A stretch of DNA of 46,230 nucleotides from an uncultured Mycoplasmatota bacterium. Its GTDB lineage: Bacteria; Bacillota_I; Bacilli_A; RF39; UBA660. The stretch spans positions 1 to 46,230 of the forward strand of contig CAMMMG010000005.1 of assembly GCA_946497925.1 (NCBI GenBank), read 5' to 3'. Both the position numbers and the translations under genes were made by a program. Shown here piece after piece: positions 29,694 through 40,006 of this stretch. A model generated the notes under the pieces. That model saw nothing but the letters and a program-made list of their open reading frames with translations, ran no database searches and was not told the origin of the DNA. Position 1 is the first letter of the stretch, and every line of letters begins with the position of its first letter.

Positions 29694-30545
29694 ATGGAAA
29701 ATTTAAATATTAGAGAAAATATTCTAAAAAAAGGACATTATGCTATTTATAAACAAGGACCGGCTAGCTTTAAAAATCTACGTATCTTAAACACCGGTAA
29801 TAAATATGGGATTATGACAACTAATGCTCTCTTTTATGAAGATGGAATGTCTTTTGATGAGAGAAAAGCTATCTTTTTAGAATGCCGTAAAAAGGTTGCC
29901 GCAGATAATAACTATGCTTTTGACCCATATAAATTTTATATACCAAAACAAGATGGTAAAGGCAAAGCAGTAGAACTTACAAGAGACATGGTAGAAGCTT
30001 ACGAAGACGGTTGGGATTTAGATATAGAAGCTGATATTCTAATTACAACAGATAAAGTTCCAGGAGTAGTAGTTGGCTTCCCAGTTGCAGATTGTCCTGT
30101 TGTTGTAGCAAGTGACTTAAAAAACGGTGTAACTGCCACTGCTCATTGTAGTGCTGCAATGATTGATAATTATTTACCTAAAATGACTATAGAATCATTA
30201 CAAAGTATGTATAACAGTAAAAAAGAAGATATTTTCATTTATATAGGGGCTCATGCAGGAAAAGATTGGCCTTATGATAGATATCCTGATTTTGCCTCTG
30301 AAAGTTTCTGGAAAAAAACAGAGGCAGTTAAACAAGTATCTGCTAATGATTTTAGAATTAATATGGATAACGCATTACTTTATCAGCTTCATCCAGAGGA
30401 ATATGAAACATATATTATAAATACTGATAACACTAGAACTAATCCAAATTATTATTCTCATAGTGTTTATACTAATGAAGGTATTAAAGAAAAATATGGT
30501 AGACACTTTGAAGGTGCATATTATCAAAAAACAAAAAGACTGTAA
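29694..30545 (+). CDS. Divergent PgeF/YfiH-like (laccase-domain) protein
   Basis: ADILITTDKVPGVVVGFPVADCPVVVAS...TATAHCSA retains Cys and His of the YfiH metal site. Confidence 0.6.
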   Translation: MENLNIRENILKKGHYAIYKQGPASFKNLRILNTGNKYGIMTTNALFYEDGMSFDERKAIFLECRKKVAADNNYAFDPYKFYIPKQDGKGKAVELTRDMVEAYEDGWDLDIEADILITTDKVPGVVVGFPVADCPVVVASDLKNGVTATAHCSAAMIDNYLPKMTIESLQSMYNSKKEDIFIYIGAHAGKDWPYDRYPDFASESFWKKTEAVKQVSANDFRINMDNALLYQLHPEEYETYIINTDNTRTNPNYYSHSVYTNEGIKEKYGRHFEGAYYQKTKRL

Positions 30546-30575
30546 AGAAGAGTTGAAATAAGACTCTTTTTTCTT
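30546..30575 (+). terminator. Rho-independent terminator
   Basis: AAGAGT...ACTCTT followed by TTTTCTTTTT. Confidence 0.6.
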
Positions 30576-30612
30576 TTTCTATGATATCATTAATAAGAAA
30601 GAAGGTTTTATA

Positions 30613-31058
30613 ATGCAAAGAGTAGTTGCAGTTGATAAAGATGGTAACATTTATAGTAAAGAGGATGAAAAAATAGGACATAATGAACTTATTTATGAAT
30701 TATTTGAAGAGTTTTTAGAACCATTACAAGATGAAGTATTACAAGGAGATGCTTATATAAGAATTTGGCCTAATGCTGGAATTATTACTAAATATTTAGA
30801 TATGATGCTTTATTTAGAATAGAAACGTTTGATGATAAAGCATCGATTGATAGCACAATTTGTATTATTCCTGAAGAAATAAATGATATCCTCTTAAGTT
30901 ATTATGAAAATAATTATTTAACCCACGATGAACCTTTCTTAGGACTTCACTATCATAATGGAGTATTTAATACATTAAGCGAAGATAGAACTAAAGACTT
31001 TACTGCCAAAGAAGTACATAACTTTTTAAATGACATGGTTAAATCAAAGTCAAAATAA
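30613..31058 (+). pseudogene. Frameshift-split hypothetical gene (69-aa N-part, then continued -1-frame ORF)
   Basis: Frame 1 ends at TAG 30820-30822; the -1 frame is open from 30792 to TAA at 31056-31058 (..FRIETFDDKASIDSTICIIPEEINDILLSYYENNYLTHDEPFLGLHYHNG..). Confidence 0.6.
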
Positions 31059-31124
31059 ATAAAAAAAAGTTAAAATATAAAGACTCTTTTTTATTTTTGT
31101 GATATACTTCTAATAGGAGGAAGT

Positions 31125-31853
31125 ATGGAAAAGGTTAACCTAGATAAAGTAAATTACATACAATATGGTAATGCTAAAGGTAAGGATATTATTTTACTAC
31201 ATGGTTGGGGACAAAATATTGAAATGATGGAACCACTTGGTAATCCGCTATCTTGTAAATATCATATTACAATATTAGACTTTCCTGGCTATGGAAAAAG
31301 TGCTGAACCAGATGAGGTTTGGACAGTATCTGATTATGCCGAACTAGTCCATGAGCTAGTGAAAAAGTTAAAGATTAAGAAACCTACATTAATAGGACAC
31401 TCTTTTGGAGGTAGAGTTGCTATAGTTTATGCTTCAAAATATGAAGTTGATAGAGTAGTATTATTTGGGGCCCCTTGTGTTAGAACTAAAAAAAGACTAA
31501 CTCTAAAAGAGAAAATGTTAAAGAAAGCGAAAACATTACCAGGTATGGGTAAAATTGCAGAGATTGCTAAAAACTATATAGGATCTGAAGATTATAAAAG
31601 TGCCACACCTAAAATGCGAGAAATCTTAGTTAAAACAGTTAATGAAGATTTATCTGATTATGCTAAAAAGATAACTGCTCCAACTCTTCTAGTATGGGGA
31701 GAGATGGATGAAGCAGCTCCACTCGAAGAAGCGAAACTTTTGGAGAATTTACTTACTGATGGAGCCTTAATTGTTCTACCTGGAACACATTATGCTTATC
31801 TTGAGAATTTAAACCAGGTAATAAATATTATAAATAATTTTATGGAGGGATAA
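31125..31853 (+). CDS. Alpha/beta hydrolase
   Basis: LLHGWGQN, GHSFGG nucleophile elbow, C-terminal GTHYAYLEN. Confidence 0.92.
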   Translation: MEKVNLDKVNYIQYGNAKGKDIILLHGWGQNIEMMEPLGNPLSCKYHITILDFPGYGKSAEPDEVWTVSDYAELVHELVKKLKIKKPTLIGHSFGGRVAIVYASKYEVDRVVLFGAPCVRTKKRLTLKEKMLKKAKTLPGMGKIAEIAKNYIGSEDYKSATPKMREILVKTVNEDLSDYAKKITAPTLLVWGEMDEAAPLEEAKLLENLLTDGALIVLPGTHYAYLENLNQVINIINNFMEG

Positions 31854-31856
31854 AAA

Positions 31857-33476
31857 ATGATTGAAATAATTTTAATTTTAGTTGCTGTGATAGCAATTAT
31901 CATCAAATCTAAAAAAAGTTTGCATATGTTACAACAAAATTTATATAATGAAAACAACCGTTATGTTAAATGGGTTGTTAATAATAGTTCTAATTTCTTT
32001 TCACTAGAACTTTTAGCAGTACTTATAGTAGCAGTCGCTAATGTCTTCTTAATTAATGATAAAACTATAAGTTTAATCTTAAATATAATAGCAATTATTC
32101 TATATGTAGTTTATGCTATCAAATTTAGAAAAGACTTAAAGAATGAACAAGTAAAGAAACCTTTAGTAATAACTGCAAGAGTAAAAAGATTAATTGCAAC
32201 TACAACAATATTACATTTAATACCAATAGTATTTATTATTATATATAGAGATAATCTATTAATTAGTCATTTCTTAATCTTTATCTTTATACTTTTTGCC
32301 TATCTAAATACTTTTATAATTCTACTTACCAACTTTATTAACAAATATACTTTAGAAAAATATGTTTATCATCATTTCAAAAGTATGGCAGTTAAAAAGT
32401 TAAAGAGTATGCCTAACTTAAAAGTTATCGGTGTAACAGGTAGTTATGGTAAGACAAGTAGTAAAAATATTCTAGCAGATATATTAAATATTAAATATGC
32501 AACACTACCAACTCCTCGTAATTTAAATACTCCTTATGGATTAATAATTACTATTAATAATCACTTAGATAAATTTACAGAAGTATTTATCGCCGAGATG
32601 GGTGCTTATGTTAGAGGAGAAATTAAAGATTTATGTAATTTAGTTCATCCTAAATATGGTATCTTAACACGTATTGGTACTGCTCACTTAGAAAGTTTTG
32701 GTAGCGAAGAGAATATTCAAAAGACTAAATTTGAACTTATTGAATCATTACCTCTTGATGGAGTAGGAGTACTTAATAGAGATGATCCTAAGCAAGTAAG
32801 TTATGATTTAAAAAATAAATGTAAAATACTTTGGATAGGAATAGACGAAAAAGATGTAGATGTTCATGCTAGTAATATAAGATGTTCTAGTGTTGGAACT
32901 ACCTTTGATGTAACATTTAAAGGTGATAAGAAAAAATATGAATTTGAGACTAAACTATTAGGTAAACATAACGTTTATAATATATTAGCAGGACTTGCTT
33001 TAGGGCGTGAATTTGGTATATCAATTCCTAAACTACAACAAGCTGTTAGAAATGTTAAACAAGTAGAACATAGACTAGAACTTAAGAAAATGGGTTACTT
33101 CTATCAAATAGATGATGCTTATAACTCAAATCCAGTAGGTGCTAAGAGTGCTTTAGAAGTTTTATCTATGATGCCAGGACTAAAAGTAGTAGTAACACCA
33201 GGTATGATAGAGTTAGGTGATAAAGAAGAAGAACTTAATAAAGAGTTTGGAAAACAAATCGCTACTATTTCTAAAGCAGACTATGTAGTTCTAATTGGTG
33301 AAAAGAGAACTAAGCCAATTAAAGAGGGATTAAGGGAAGCTAAATATAATATGGATAATTTAATTGTTTACAATGATGTTAAAGAAGCATATAATTTTAT
33401 AAGAGGTATAAAAACAAAGAAAGAAATCTATGCCTTATTTGAAAATGATTTACCTGATACATATAATGAAAAGTAG
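31857..33476 (+). CDS. Mur ligase family protein (MurF-like) with N-terminal membrane domain
   Basis: GVTGSYGKTSSKN ATP loop, AEMGAYVRGEI, IDDAYNSNPVGAKSAL; first about 170 aa hydrophobic with several TM helices. Confidence 0.85.
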   Translation: MIEIILILVAVIAIIIKSKKSLHMLQQNLYNENNRYVKWVVNNSSNFFSLELLAVLIVAVANVFLINDKTISLILNIIAIILYVVYAIKFRKDLKNEQVKKPLVITARVKRLIATTTILHLIPIVFIIIYRDNLLISHFLIFIFILFAYLNTFIILLTNFINKYTLEKYVYHHFKSMAVKKLKSMPNLKVIGVTGSYGKTSSKNILADILNIKYATLPTPRNLNTPYGLIITINNHLDKFTEVFIAEMGAYVRGEIKDLCNLVHPKYGILTRIGTAHLESFGSEENIQKTKFELIESLPLDGVGVLNRDDPKQVSYDLKNKCKILWIGIDEKDVDVHASNIRCSSVGTTFDVTFKGDKKKYEFETKLLGKHNVYNILAGLALGREFGISIPKLQQAVRNVKQVEHRLELKKMGYFYQIDDAYNSNPVGAKSALEVLSMMPGLKVVVTPGMIELGDKEEELNKEFGKQIATISKADYVVLIGEKRTKPIKEGLREAKYNMDNLIVYNDVKEAYNFIRGIKTKKEIYALFENDLPDTYNEK

Positions 33477-33487
33477 GAGGAGATAGA

Positions 33488-34708
33488 ATGAAAATTAAAT
33501 TAGGAGTTGTATTCGGTGGTGAATCCGTTGAACATGAAGTAAGTATTATTTCAGCAGTTCAAGCCATGAATAAAATAAATCAAGAAAAATATGATATTAT
33601 TCCAATCTATATAACTAAAGATGGTGAGTGGTATACTGGTAACATGTTAATGGATGTTGAAGTATATCAGGATTTAGATTTAATTAAGAAATATGCAAGT
33701 AATGTCATATTATATAAAAAAGATGGAGCCTTTGTATTACAAAGTAAGGGACTATTTAAAAAGATAGTTACAGATTTAGATGTAATATTTCCAATTACCC
33801 ATGGTACTAATGTAGAAGATGGTGTATTACAAGGATATTTCCAAACAGTAGGTATTCCATATGTTGGACCTAATGTTTACTCAGCAGTTGTATCACAAGA
33901 TAAAGCATATATGAGAGATATCTTTAAAGCTAATGATATTCCAGTTCCAGCATATACATGGTTCTATGATACAGATTATAAAAATGACCCTGATGAAGTA
34001 ATTAAAAAGGTAGAGAAAATTAAATATCCAGTTATTGTAAAACCTGCTACAACAGGAAGTAGTGTAGGAATAGGTGTTGCAAACAATAAAGATGAGTTAG
34101 TTAAAGCTATTGAAGAAGCTATTAACTATGATAGTAAAATAGTAGTAGAAGAAGTAATTAAAAATTTAATGGAAGTAAATATCTCTGTTTTAGGTAATTA
34201 TGAAAATCAAGAAACAAGTGTTATAGAAGAAGTATTATCTAAAAGTGCTTTTCTAACATATGATGAAAAATATATTGGTAGTGGTAAAGTTAAAGGAAAA
34301 CTAGGAGCCAAAATGACCCCTCTTAAAGGATCTAAAGGAATGGCTTCAGCTGATAGAAAAATACCAGCAGACCTTACAGATAAAATGACTAAAGAAGTAG
34401 AAGAACTTGCTATTAAAGTATTTAAAGCTTTAGGAAGTAGTGGAGATGCTCGTATTGACATGTTAATTGATAATAAAGCTAAAAAAGTATATGTTAATGA
34501 GATTAACTCAATACCAGGTTCACTAGCATTCTATCTATGGGATCCTAAAGGAAAAGATTATACTGAACTATTAGATGATATGATTAGTATTGCTATTAAA
34601 GATTATAAAAAACGTGAAAGTAAAACACATTCATTCAATACAAACATTTTACAAGGTTTTGCTAAAAATGGTCTAAAAGGAATGAAAGGTAAATTACAAA
34701 ATAAATAG
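33488..34708 (+). CDS. ddl: D-alanine--D-alanine ligase
   Basis: GGESVEHEVSIISA, PITHGTNVEDGVLQGYF, KPATTGSSVGIGVA, VNEINSIPGS. Confidence 0.93.
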   Translation: MKIKLGVVFGGESVEHEVSIISAVQAMNKINQEKYDIIPIYITKDGEWYTGNMLMDVEVYQDLDLIKKYASNVILYKKDGAFVLQSKGLFKKIVTDLDVIFPITHGTNVEDGVLQGYFQTVGIPYVGPNVYSAVVSQDKAYMRDIFKANDIPVPAYTWFYDTDYKNDPDEVIKKVEKIKYPVIVKPATTGSSVGIGVANNKDELVKAIEEAINYDSKIVVEEVIKNLMEVNISVLGNYENQETSVIEEVLSKSAFLTYDEKYIGSGKVKGKLGAKMTPLKGSKGMASADRKIPADLTDKMTKEVEELAIKVFKALGSSGDARIDMLIDNKAKKVYVNEINSIPGSLAFYLWDPKGKDYTELLDDMISIAIKDYKKRESKTHSFNTNILQGFAKNGLKGMKGKLQNK

Positions 34709-34738
34709 AACTTAGATAATTGCTAAGTTCTTTTTTTA
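34708..34738. terminator. Terminator between convergent genes
   Basis: GAACTTAG-ATAATTG-CTAAGTTC then TTTTTTT. Confidence 0.8.
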
Positions 34739-35517
34739 ACTTTACTAAATCCTAAATCTATACCTTTATCAATATTTTTACTATTAAACTTCTCAAGTCT
34801 TTCATAAATTAAATCTATATAATCATCTAAAGACATATTAACTAGTTTTCTTGCTGCAATTACTTTCATATCATTAAATACATTGTTAACATTATTTATA
34901 GTATCTTCAAATCCTTTTTCTAAAATAAAGTCACCACTATTAACATTAAACTCATCAAGACCAATATGAGTATTTTGATTATATAAAGATATTATCTTAG
35001 CAGTAATAACTTCTTCAATAACATCTTTATCATCTTCCTTAAACTCTTCAAAGTGATAATCAGGTTCAGGTACATAAATACCTAACTTTTCATCTAAATA
35101 ACTTATACATCTAGCTTGATAATAGTAAGGAGTCATATAAATTTCTCTATTATACTTAGGACTACCATAATAAAGTAGGGGACTAACTACATCATCATTA
35201 TTTTTACTAAGGATTTTTAAGTTGTCATATTCACTCTTTACTTTACCATATTCTAAATTAGGTTGTCCCATTAATAAAGTATATTTTTTATGCCCATTAT
35301 CTAAGACATAAACAACTTCCATATGTCCCCAGTTTATAAACTTAATTCTTATGTTTTTACTATAATAATTAGGATAATTTTCCTTTAGATAATTAGCAAA
35401 GTCATTTTCAATAAATTCACTTGTTTTAATTACTTCTTCAATAGGCTGTTGTTCTGGACTAAGTTCATAATAAATAAAGTCATAATCATTAATACCTAAA
35501 GCTTCTTTTTCTTTCAT
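34723..35517 (-). CDS. Hypothetical protein
   Basis: Long ORF, GGAGGGAG SD; no recognised family. Confidence 0.75.
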   Translation of the reverse strand: MKEKEALGINDYDFIYYELSPEQQPIEEVIKTSEFIENDFANYLKENYPNYYSKNIRIKFINWGHMEVVYVLDNGHKKYTLLMGQPNLEYGKVKSEYDNLKILSKNNDDVVSPLLYYGSPKYNREIYMTPYYYQARCISYLDEKLGIYVPEPDYHFEEFKEDDKDVIEEVITAKIISLYNQNTHIGLDEFNVNSGDFILEKGFEDTINNVNNVFNDMKVIAARKLVNMSLDDYIDLIYERLEKFNSKNIDKGIDLGFSKVKKRT

Positions 35518-35634
35518 AGTACTCCCTCCATGCTAGTTATTATAATGAAAAAAAGAGAAAATAGCAAACTAATTAGTGTGAAACATATAAAAATGTGATA
35601 TTATAAAACTAATTTATTAATTGGAGGAATATCT

Positions 35635-36399
35635 ATGACTTATTATTATGATAACTATGTTGAAAGATTTGGAAAAAGAGATAAAAATGATAAGAAGTGG
35701 TGGAATGATGGAACTTATATTACCCCTGAAGGAACACTTTTTGATGTCGATGGTTATGCAAGAGTTGCTCACGCAGGTGGATTCGTTCTTCCATTTTTCA
35801 TGAGTTATACTAATCCAGATGAAGATGAATTAAGATACTTTACTAAAGAGGAGATATTACAAAATTTAATAGATTGGGAACATGCTCTATGTACAAGAGA
35901 ATATGATGTTAATCCCAAAGAACAAAAAATGCGTTTAGCTTTAGTAAAATATTTAATCAATGTTTATAAAAGTAAATATACTATTTGGGATGACATAAAT
36001 GAATATGTTGATTTGTCTTATGCTACTGGGATAAAGAAAGAAACAGAAAACTTAATAGGAAGAGATAGATTTTTAAAAGATATTTTAGTAATGGCTTGTA
36101 ATTATGATTCTGTTGAAAGTACACTTTATAGAACGATTACTACATCAAAATTTAATATCTATGAGACCTTCTATGATTATATTTTACATGACTATAAGAT
36201 ATATCAAATCCCTAAACAAGTCTATAATGAAAAACAAGGTAAGTATGTTAATTGGTCTTTACCCGATTATATGATTTCTGATAAAGAATTAAGATTAAAA
36301 ATGGAACTTGAGTCAATCTGTAAAACTGTACCTTTAGAAAAACGTGATAAATATAGAAGAAGTAAGGTAAAAATAAAAGGTTTTGACTTCATAGATTAA
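35635..36399 (+). CDS. Hypothetical protein
   Basis: ORF with TGGAGGAAT SD. Confidence 0.75.
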   Translation: MTYYYDNYVERFGKRDKNDKKWWNDGTYITPEGTLFDVDGYARVAHAGGFVLPFFMSYTNPDEDELRYFTKEEILQNLIDWEHALCTREYDVNPKEQKMRLALVKYLINVYKSKYTIWDDINEYVDLSYATGIKKETENLIGRDRFLKDILVMACNYDSVESTLYRTITTSKFNIYETFYDYILHDYKIYQIPKQVYNEKQGKYVNWSLPDYMISDKELRLKMELESICKTVPLEKRDKYRRSKVKIKGFDFID

Positions 36400-36430
36400 A
36401 ACTACTGAAAATTTACTCAGTAGTTTCTTT
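36398..36430. terminator. Terminator between convergent genes
   Basis: AAACTACTG...CAGTAGTTT followed by CTTTT. Confidence 0.7.
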
Positions 36431-37504
36431 TAATTTCTCATTAATTATCTTTAAGTTATTATTAAGCCTCTCATCGTTTGGCTCTATCTTTATTGCTTTC
36501 TCTAAAAATACCTTACTAGCTTCTATCTCTCCTTTATTATAGTAAGAAATACTTAATAAGTCATATGGAGTATAGCCAAAACTAAAAGTCTCATTTATAT
36601 AACTCTTAGTATGGCTTTTTATATTTAAAGCAAGATTTACATAATGAATAGTATTATCATAATCTTCTAAAGAATAATAGAGTAGAGCCATTTCCATATA
36701 AGGATCTCTCAAATAAGGAGCTTCCTCAATCGCTTTAAGAAGCCACATTTTCGCTTCATCATATCTTTTTAAGTACTTATAACATCTACCAATAAATCTC
36801 ATAGAAGCACATCTTTCATCTTTCCAAGTAGCATTTTCCAAATTTAAATGTCTAATCAAAGTATCAATCGCTTCATTATATTTACCATAATACATATATT
36901 CACGACCTAAATAGTGCATATTTCTATCATCATTAGGATCTTCTTTAACGCTCATTTCAAGTAAAGGAAGATAACTACTTCTAGACTTAGATCTATCAGG
37001 ATAATGATTTAAAATAATATTATCAGTAACATTAAAAGTTTCAACACCATCATACTTTAATATCTCATGAACTGGATGATACCAGGAATAACCTAATCTT
37101 TTATGAATCTTCTCATAATAAAAACTAATTATAGGATTATTGTTTTCATCTAAATACCAGTTATAAATATATCTAAGTCTAGTAGTATTATCATGCCAAG
37201 CTTTCTCTAATTCATCTCTCCAACCAGGTAAAAATACTTCATCTAAATCAGTACATACACAAATATCTGCATCTTCTGGTACTAATTTTAAAGACTCATT
37301 CCTTGCCACATCAAATCTCCAAGGCTCTATTTTTTTAACCTCTACATGAACACCTTTTTCTTTTAGTTTTTCTACCGTATTATCAGTAGAGCCTGTATCA
37401 AGAACATAAATCTCATCAGCTTCTTTCATAGATTCATACCATCTATCAACAAATTTCTCTTCATTTAGACATATAGTATAAACACATACTTTATATTTAC
37501 TCAT
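36413..37504 (-). CDS. GT2 family glycosyltransferase with TPR repeats
   Basis: CLNEEKFVDRWYESMKEADEIYVLDTGSTDNTVEKL, DLDEVF; C-terminal TPR-like repeats. Confidence 0.9.
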   Translation of the reverse strand: MSKYKVCVYTICLNEEKFVDRWYESMKEADEIYVLDTGSTDNTVEKLKEKGVHVEVKKIEPWRFDVARNESLKLVPEDADICVCTDLDEVFLPGWRDELEKAWHDNTTRLRYIYNWYLDENNNPIISFYYEKIHKRLGYSWYHPVHEILKYDGVETFNVTDNIILNHYPDRSKSRSSYLPLLEMSVKEDPNDDRNMHYLGREYMYYGKYNEAIDTLIRHLNLENATWKDERCASMRFIGRCYKYLKRYDEAKMWLLKAIEEAPYLRDPYMEMALLYYSLEDYDNTIHYVNLALNIKSHTKSYINETFSFGYTPYDLLSISYYNKGEIEASKVFLEKAIKIEPNDERLNNNLKIINEKLKETTE

Positions 37505-37579
37505 AAATACACCTCTCTATATTTTATGAAAAACTTATAAAAATGTAATAGTCGCATATAAATGTATTAAGGAGGCCTT

Positions 37580-38026
37580 ATGTTAAAAAGAATAATTTAT
37601 AGTTTAATACCAATAGTAGGAGGAGTGTTAGTAGGCTTTATTATATCAGGTTATATGAATTACGGGGATATAATAAAACCTCCACTTAGCCCTCCATCCT
37701 ATATATTTCCTATAGTTTGGACAATACTTTATATTTTAATGGGAATCTCTTACTTTATTGCTACCAAAGACAAAGAAAATGATAAGGAATTAAATCAAAT
37801 ATACATATTACAACTTTTAGTAAATTTCTTCTGGCCAATAATCTTCTTTGTTTTAAGAATGTACTTTACCGCTTTCTTTTGGATAATTTTATTACTTATA
37901 TTAGTTATATCTATGATTAAAGAATTATTAAAGAATAATAAAATTAGTGGTTACTTACAAATACCTTATTTTATCTGGTTATTATTTGCAACTTACCTTA
38001 ATATTGGTATATTTATTCTCAATTAG
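37580..38026 (+). CDS. TspO/MBR family protein
   Basis: PPLSPPSYIFPIVWTILYILMGISYF signature; five TM helices. Confidence 0.9.
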   Translation: MLKRIIYSLIPIVGGVLVGFIISGYMNYGDIIKPPLSPPSYIFPIVWTILYILMGISYFIATKDKENDKELNQIYILQLLVNFFWPIIFFVLRMYFTAFFWIILLLILVISMIKELLKNNKISGYLQIPYFIWLLFATYLNIGIFILN

Positions 38027-38027
38027 T

Positions 38028-38049
38028 ACAGCTTAAGCTGTTCTTTTTC
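38028..38049 (+). terminator. Rho-independent terminator
   Basis: ACAGC-TTAA-GCTGT then TCTTTTTCT. Confidence 0.6.
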
Positions 38050-38100
38050 TATATTGTTAAAAAAAACAAAATATCTTATAATATTGGCGGAGGTATAGAT

Positions 38101-39390
38101 ATGGATAATAAAGTATTAGAAATATTAGAAAGTAAAGAATGGAAAGACTTTTATAATTACTATTTAGATATTGGTATTATAGAACAGATAGGATTGTTTC
38201 GTTATGAAGATATTCATACTAACTTTTTGGCATCCCTATTAAAGAAAGATAACATTTATGGATATGGTCTTAAATCAATGAAACAATTATTAAAGTTTAT
38301 AAAAGAAAATCAAAGGCAAGATAAAAAAAATAATGAAGATTATTTTGAAGGTATTAATTTATCAGAAGATTATGATATTATTGATTTTTCAGAACCAGAT
38401 ATTAGGAAAAAAATAGGCAAATATATTCCAGATTTATATATTACTTTTGGTATAAAACAAGGAAATATAAAAAAATATTTTATTATTCTTATAGAAGCGA
38501 AACTTGAAAGTCCTGAACATTCTAACCAAACAAAAACATATTATGAAAAATTAGAAGGTAATAAAGAATTAAAAAAATATAGAAAAATATACATATATTT
38601 AACTCTTGATGGAAAAAAAGGTAAAGACTGTAGTTGTAAGAATACATATGAACTTTATTCATATCAAGATTTAATAGATAACTTATATTCAGAACTTTCA
38701 TCTAAAAATACAAGAAAAGTTCCTCTTAAAATAGAAGATTATCTAATAACTTTTAATATTTTATATCGTGATGGTATATATAATATTCCAGTTACAAAAG
38801 AAAGTGCTAAGTTAACTCGTAATTTATTTAAAAAAATAGAAGATAATTTAAAAGATGATTTAAATTATTATATACAAGAAATATATAATAGTACTAGTAA
38901 TAATGAATGGCATAAAGAAATTATAAGAGTATTTTTTTCTAATATTAAATATTTAAATAGTAAAAATGATTCGTTTTTTAAGGACAAAGATACAAGTTTT
39001 ATTAATAATTATGTAAAAAGAGGAAATGAAATAAATAGAATAGATAACAAAAGATACAATAATTCTGAATATATTTATCAAGTATTTAAAAAAATAATTA
39101 AAGATTACAAGGTTACATATAAAGATTTAGAAAATATAAATAAAGGGAAAAATAATTATCAGTATATTTATACAGAAGAAGAATTTAATAATATAAAAAA
39201 TTATAAAGATTGTTATACTATTGATAAATATGGTAACTTGAAAATCGGAGATAAAAAATACTATTATTTATATAGGACTAATAGTGAGGAAATAAAGCTT
39301 TTAATTGAAAATATTAAAAATGATGATAAATTTATTAAGTATAAACAAGAAAACACTTTTGAAATACTTGAACAATTAGAAAACAAATAG
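38101..39390 (+). CDS. PD-(D/E)XK nuclease superfamily protein (PDDEXK_4-like)
   Basis: RYEDIHTNFLASLL then PDLYITF...KKYFIILIEAKLESPEHSNQTKTYYEKL, D-(X)n-E-X-K core. Confidence 0.75.
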   Translation: MDNKVLEILESKEWKDFYNYYLDIGIIEQIGLFRYEDIHTNFLASLLKKDNIYGYGLKSMKQLLKFIKENQRQDKKNNEDYFEGINLSEDYDIIDFSEPDIRKKIGKYIPDLYITFGIKQGNIKKYFIILIEAKLESPEHSNQTKTYYEKLEGNKELKKYRKIYIYLTLDGKKGKDCSCKNTYELYSYQDLIDNLYSELSSKNTRKVPLKIEDYLITFNILYRDGIYNIPVTKESAKLTRNLFKKIEDNLKDDLNYYIQEIYNSTSNNEWHKEIIRVFFSNIKYLNSKNDSFFKDKDTSFINNYVKRGNEINRIDNKRYNNSEYIYQVFKKIIKDYKVTYKDLENINKGKNNYQYIYTEEEFNNIKNYKDCYTIDKYGNLKIGDKKYYYLYRTNSEEIKLLIENIKNDDKFIKYKQENTFEILEQLENK

Positions 39391-39397
39391 TATAGTA

Positions 39398-39907
<510 letters not shown>

Positions 39908-40006
39908 AGCAATTCTCCTTTCCAATATAGTTTATTCTTAATAAGAAAATAAGTTATTATTATAGTCTAGTAAATGATATAATTGTAACAAAGGGAGGAA
40001 ATTATT

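Noticed and set aside
34207-34461. - strand ORF inside ddl
   Set aside because: Shadow ORF, no SD or independent support.
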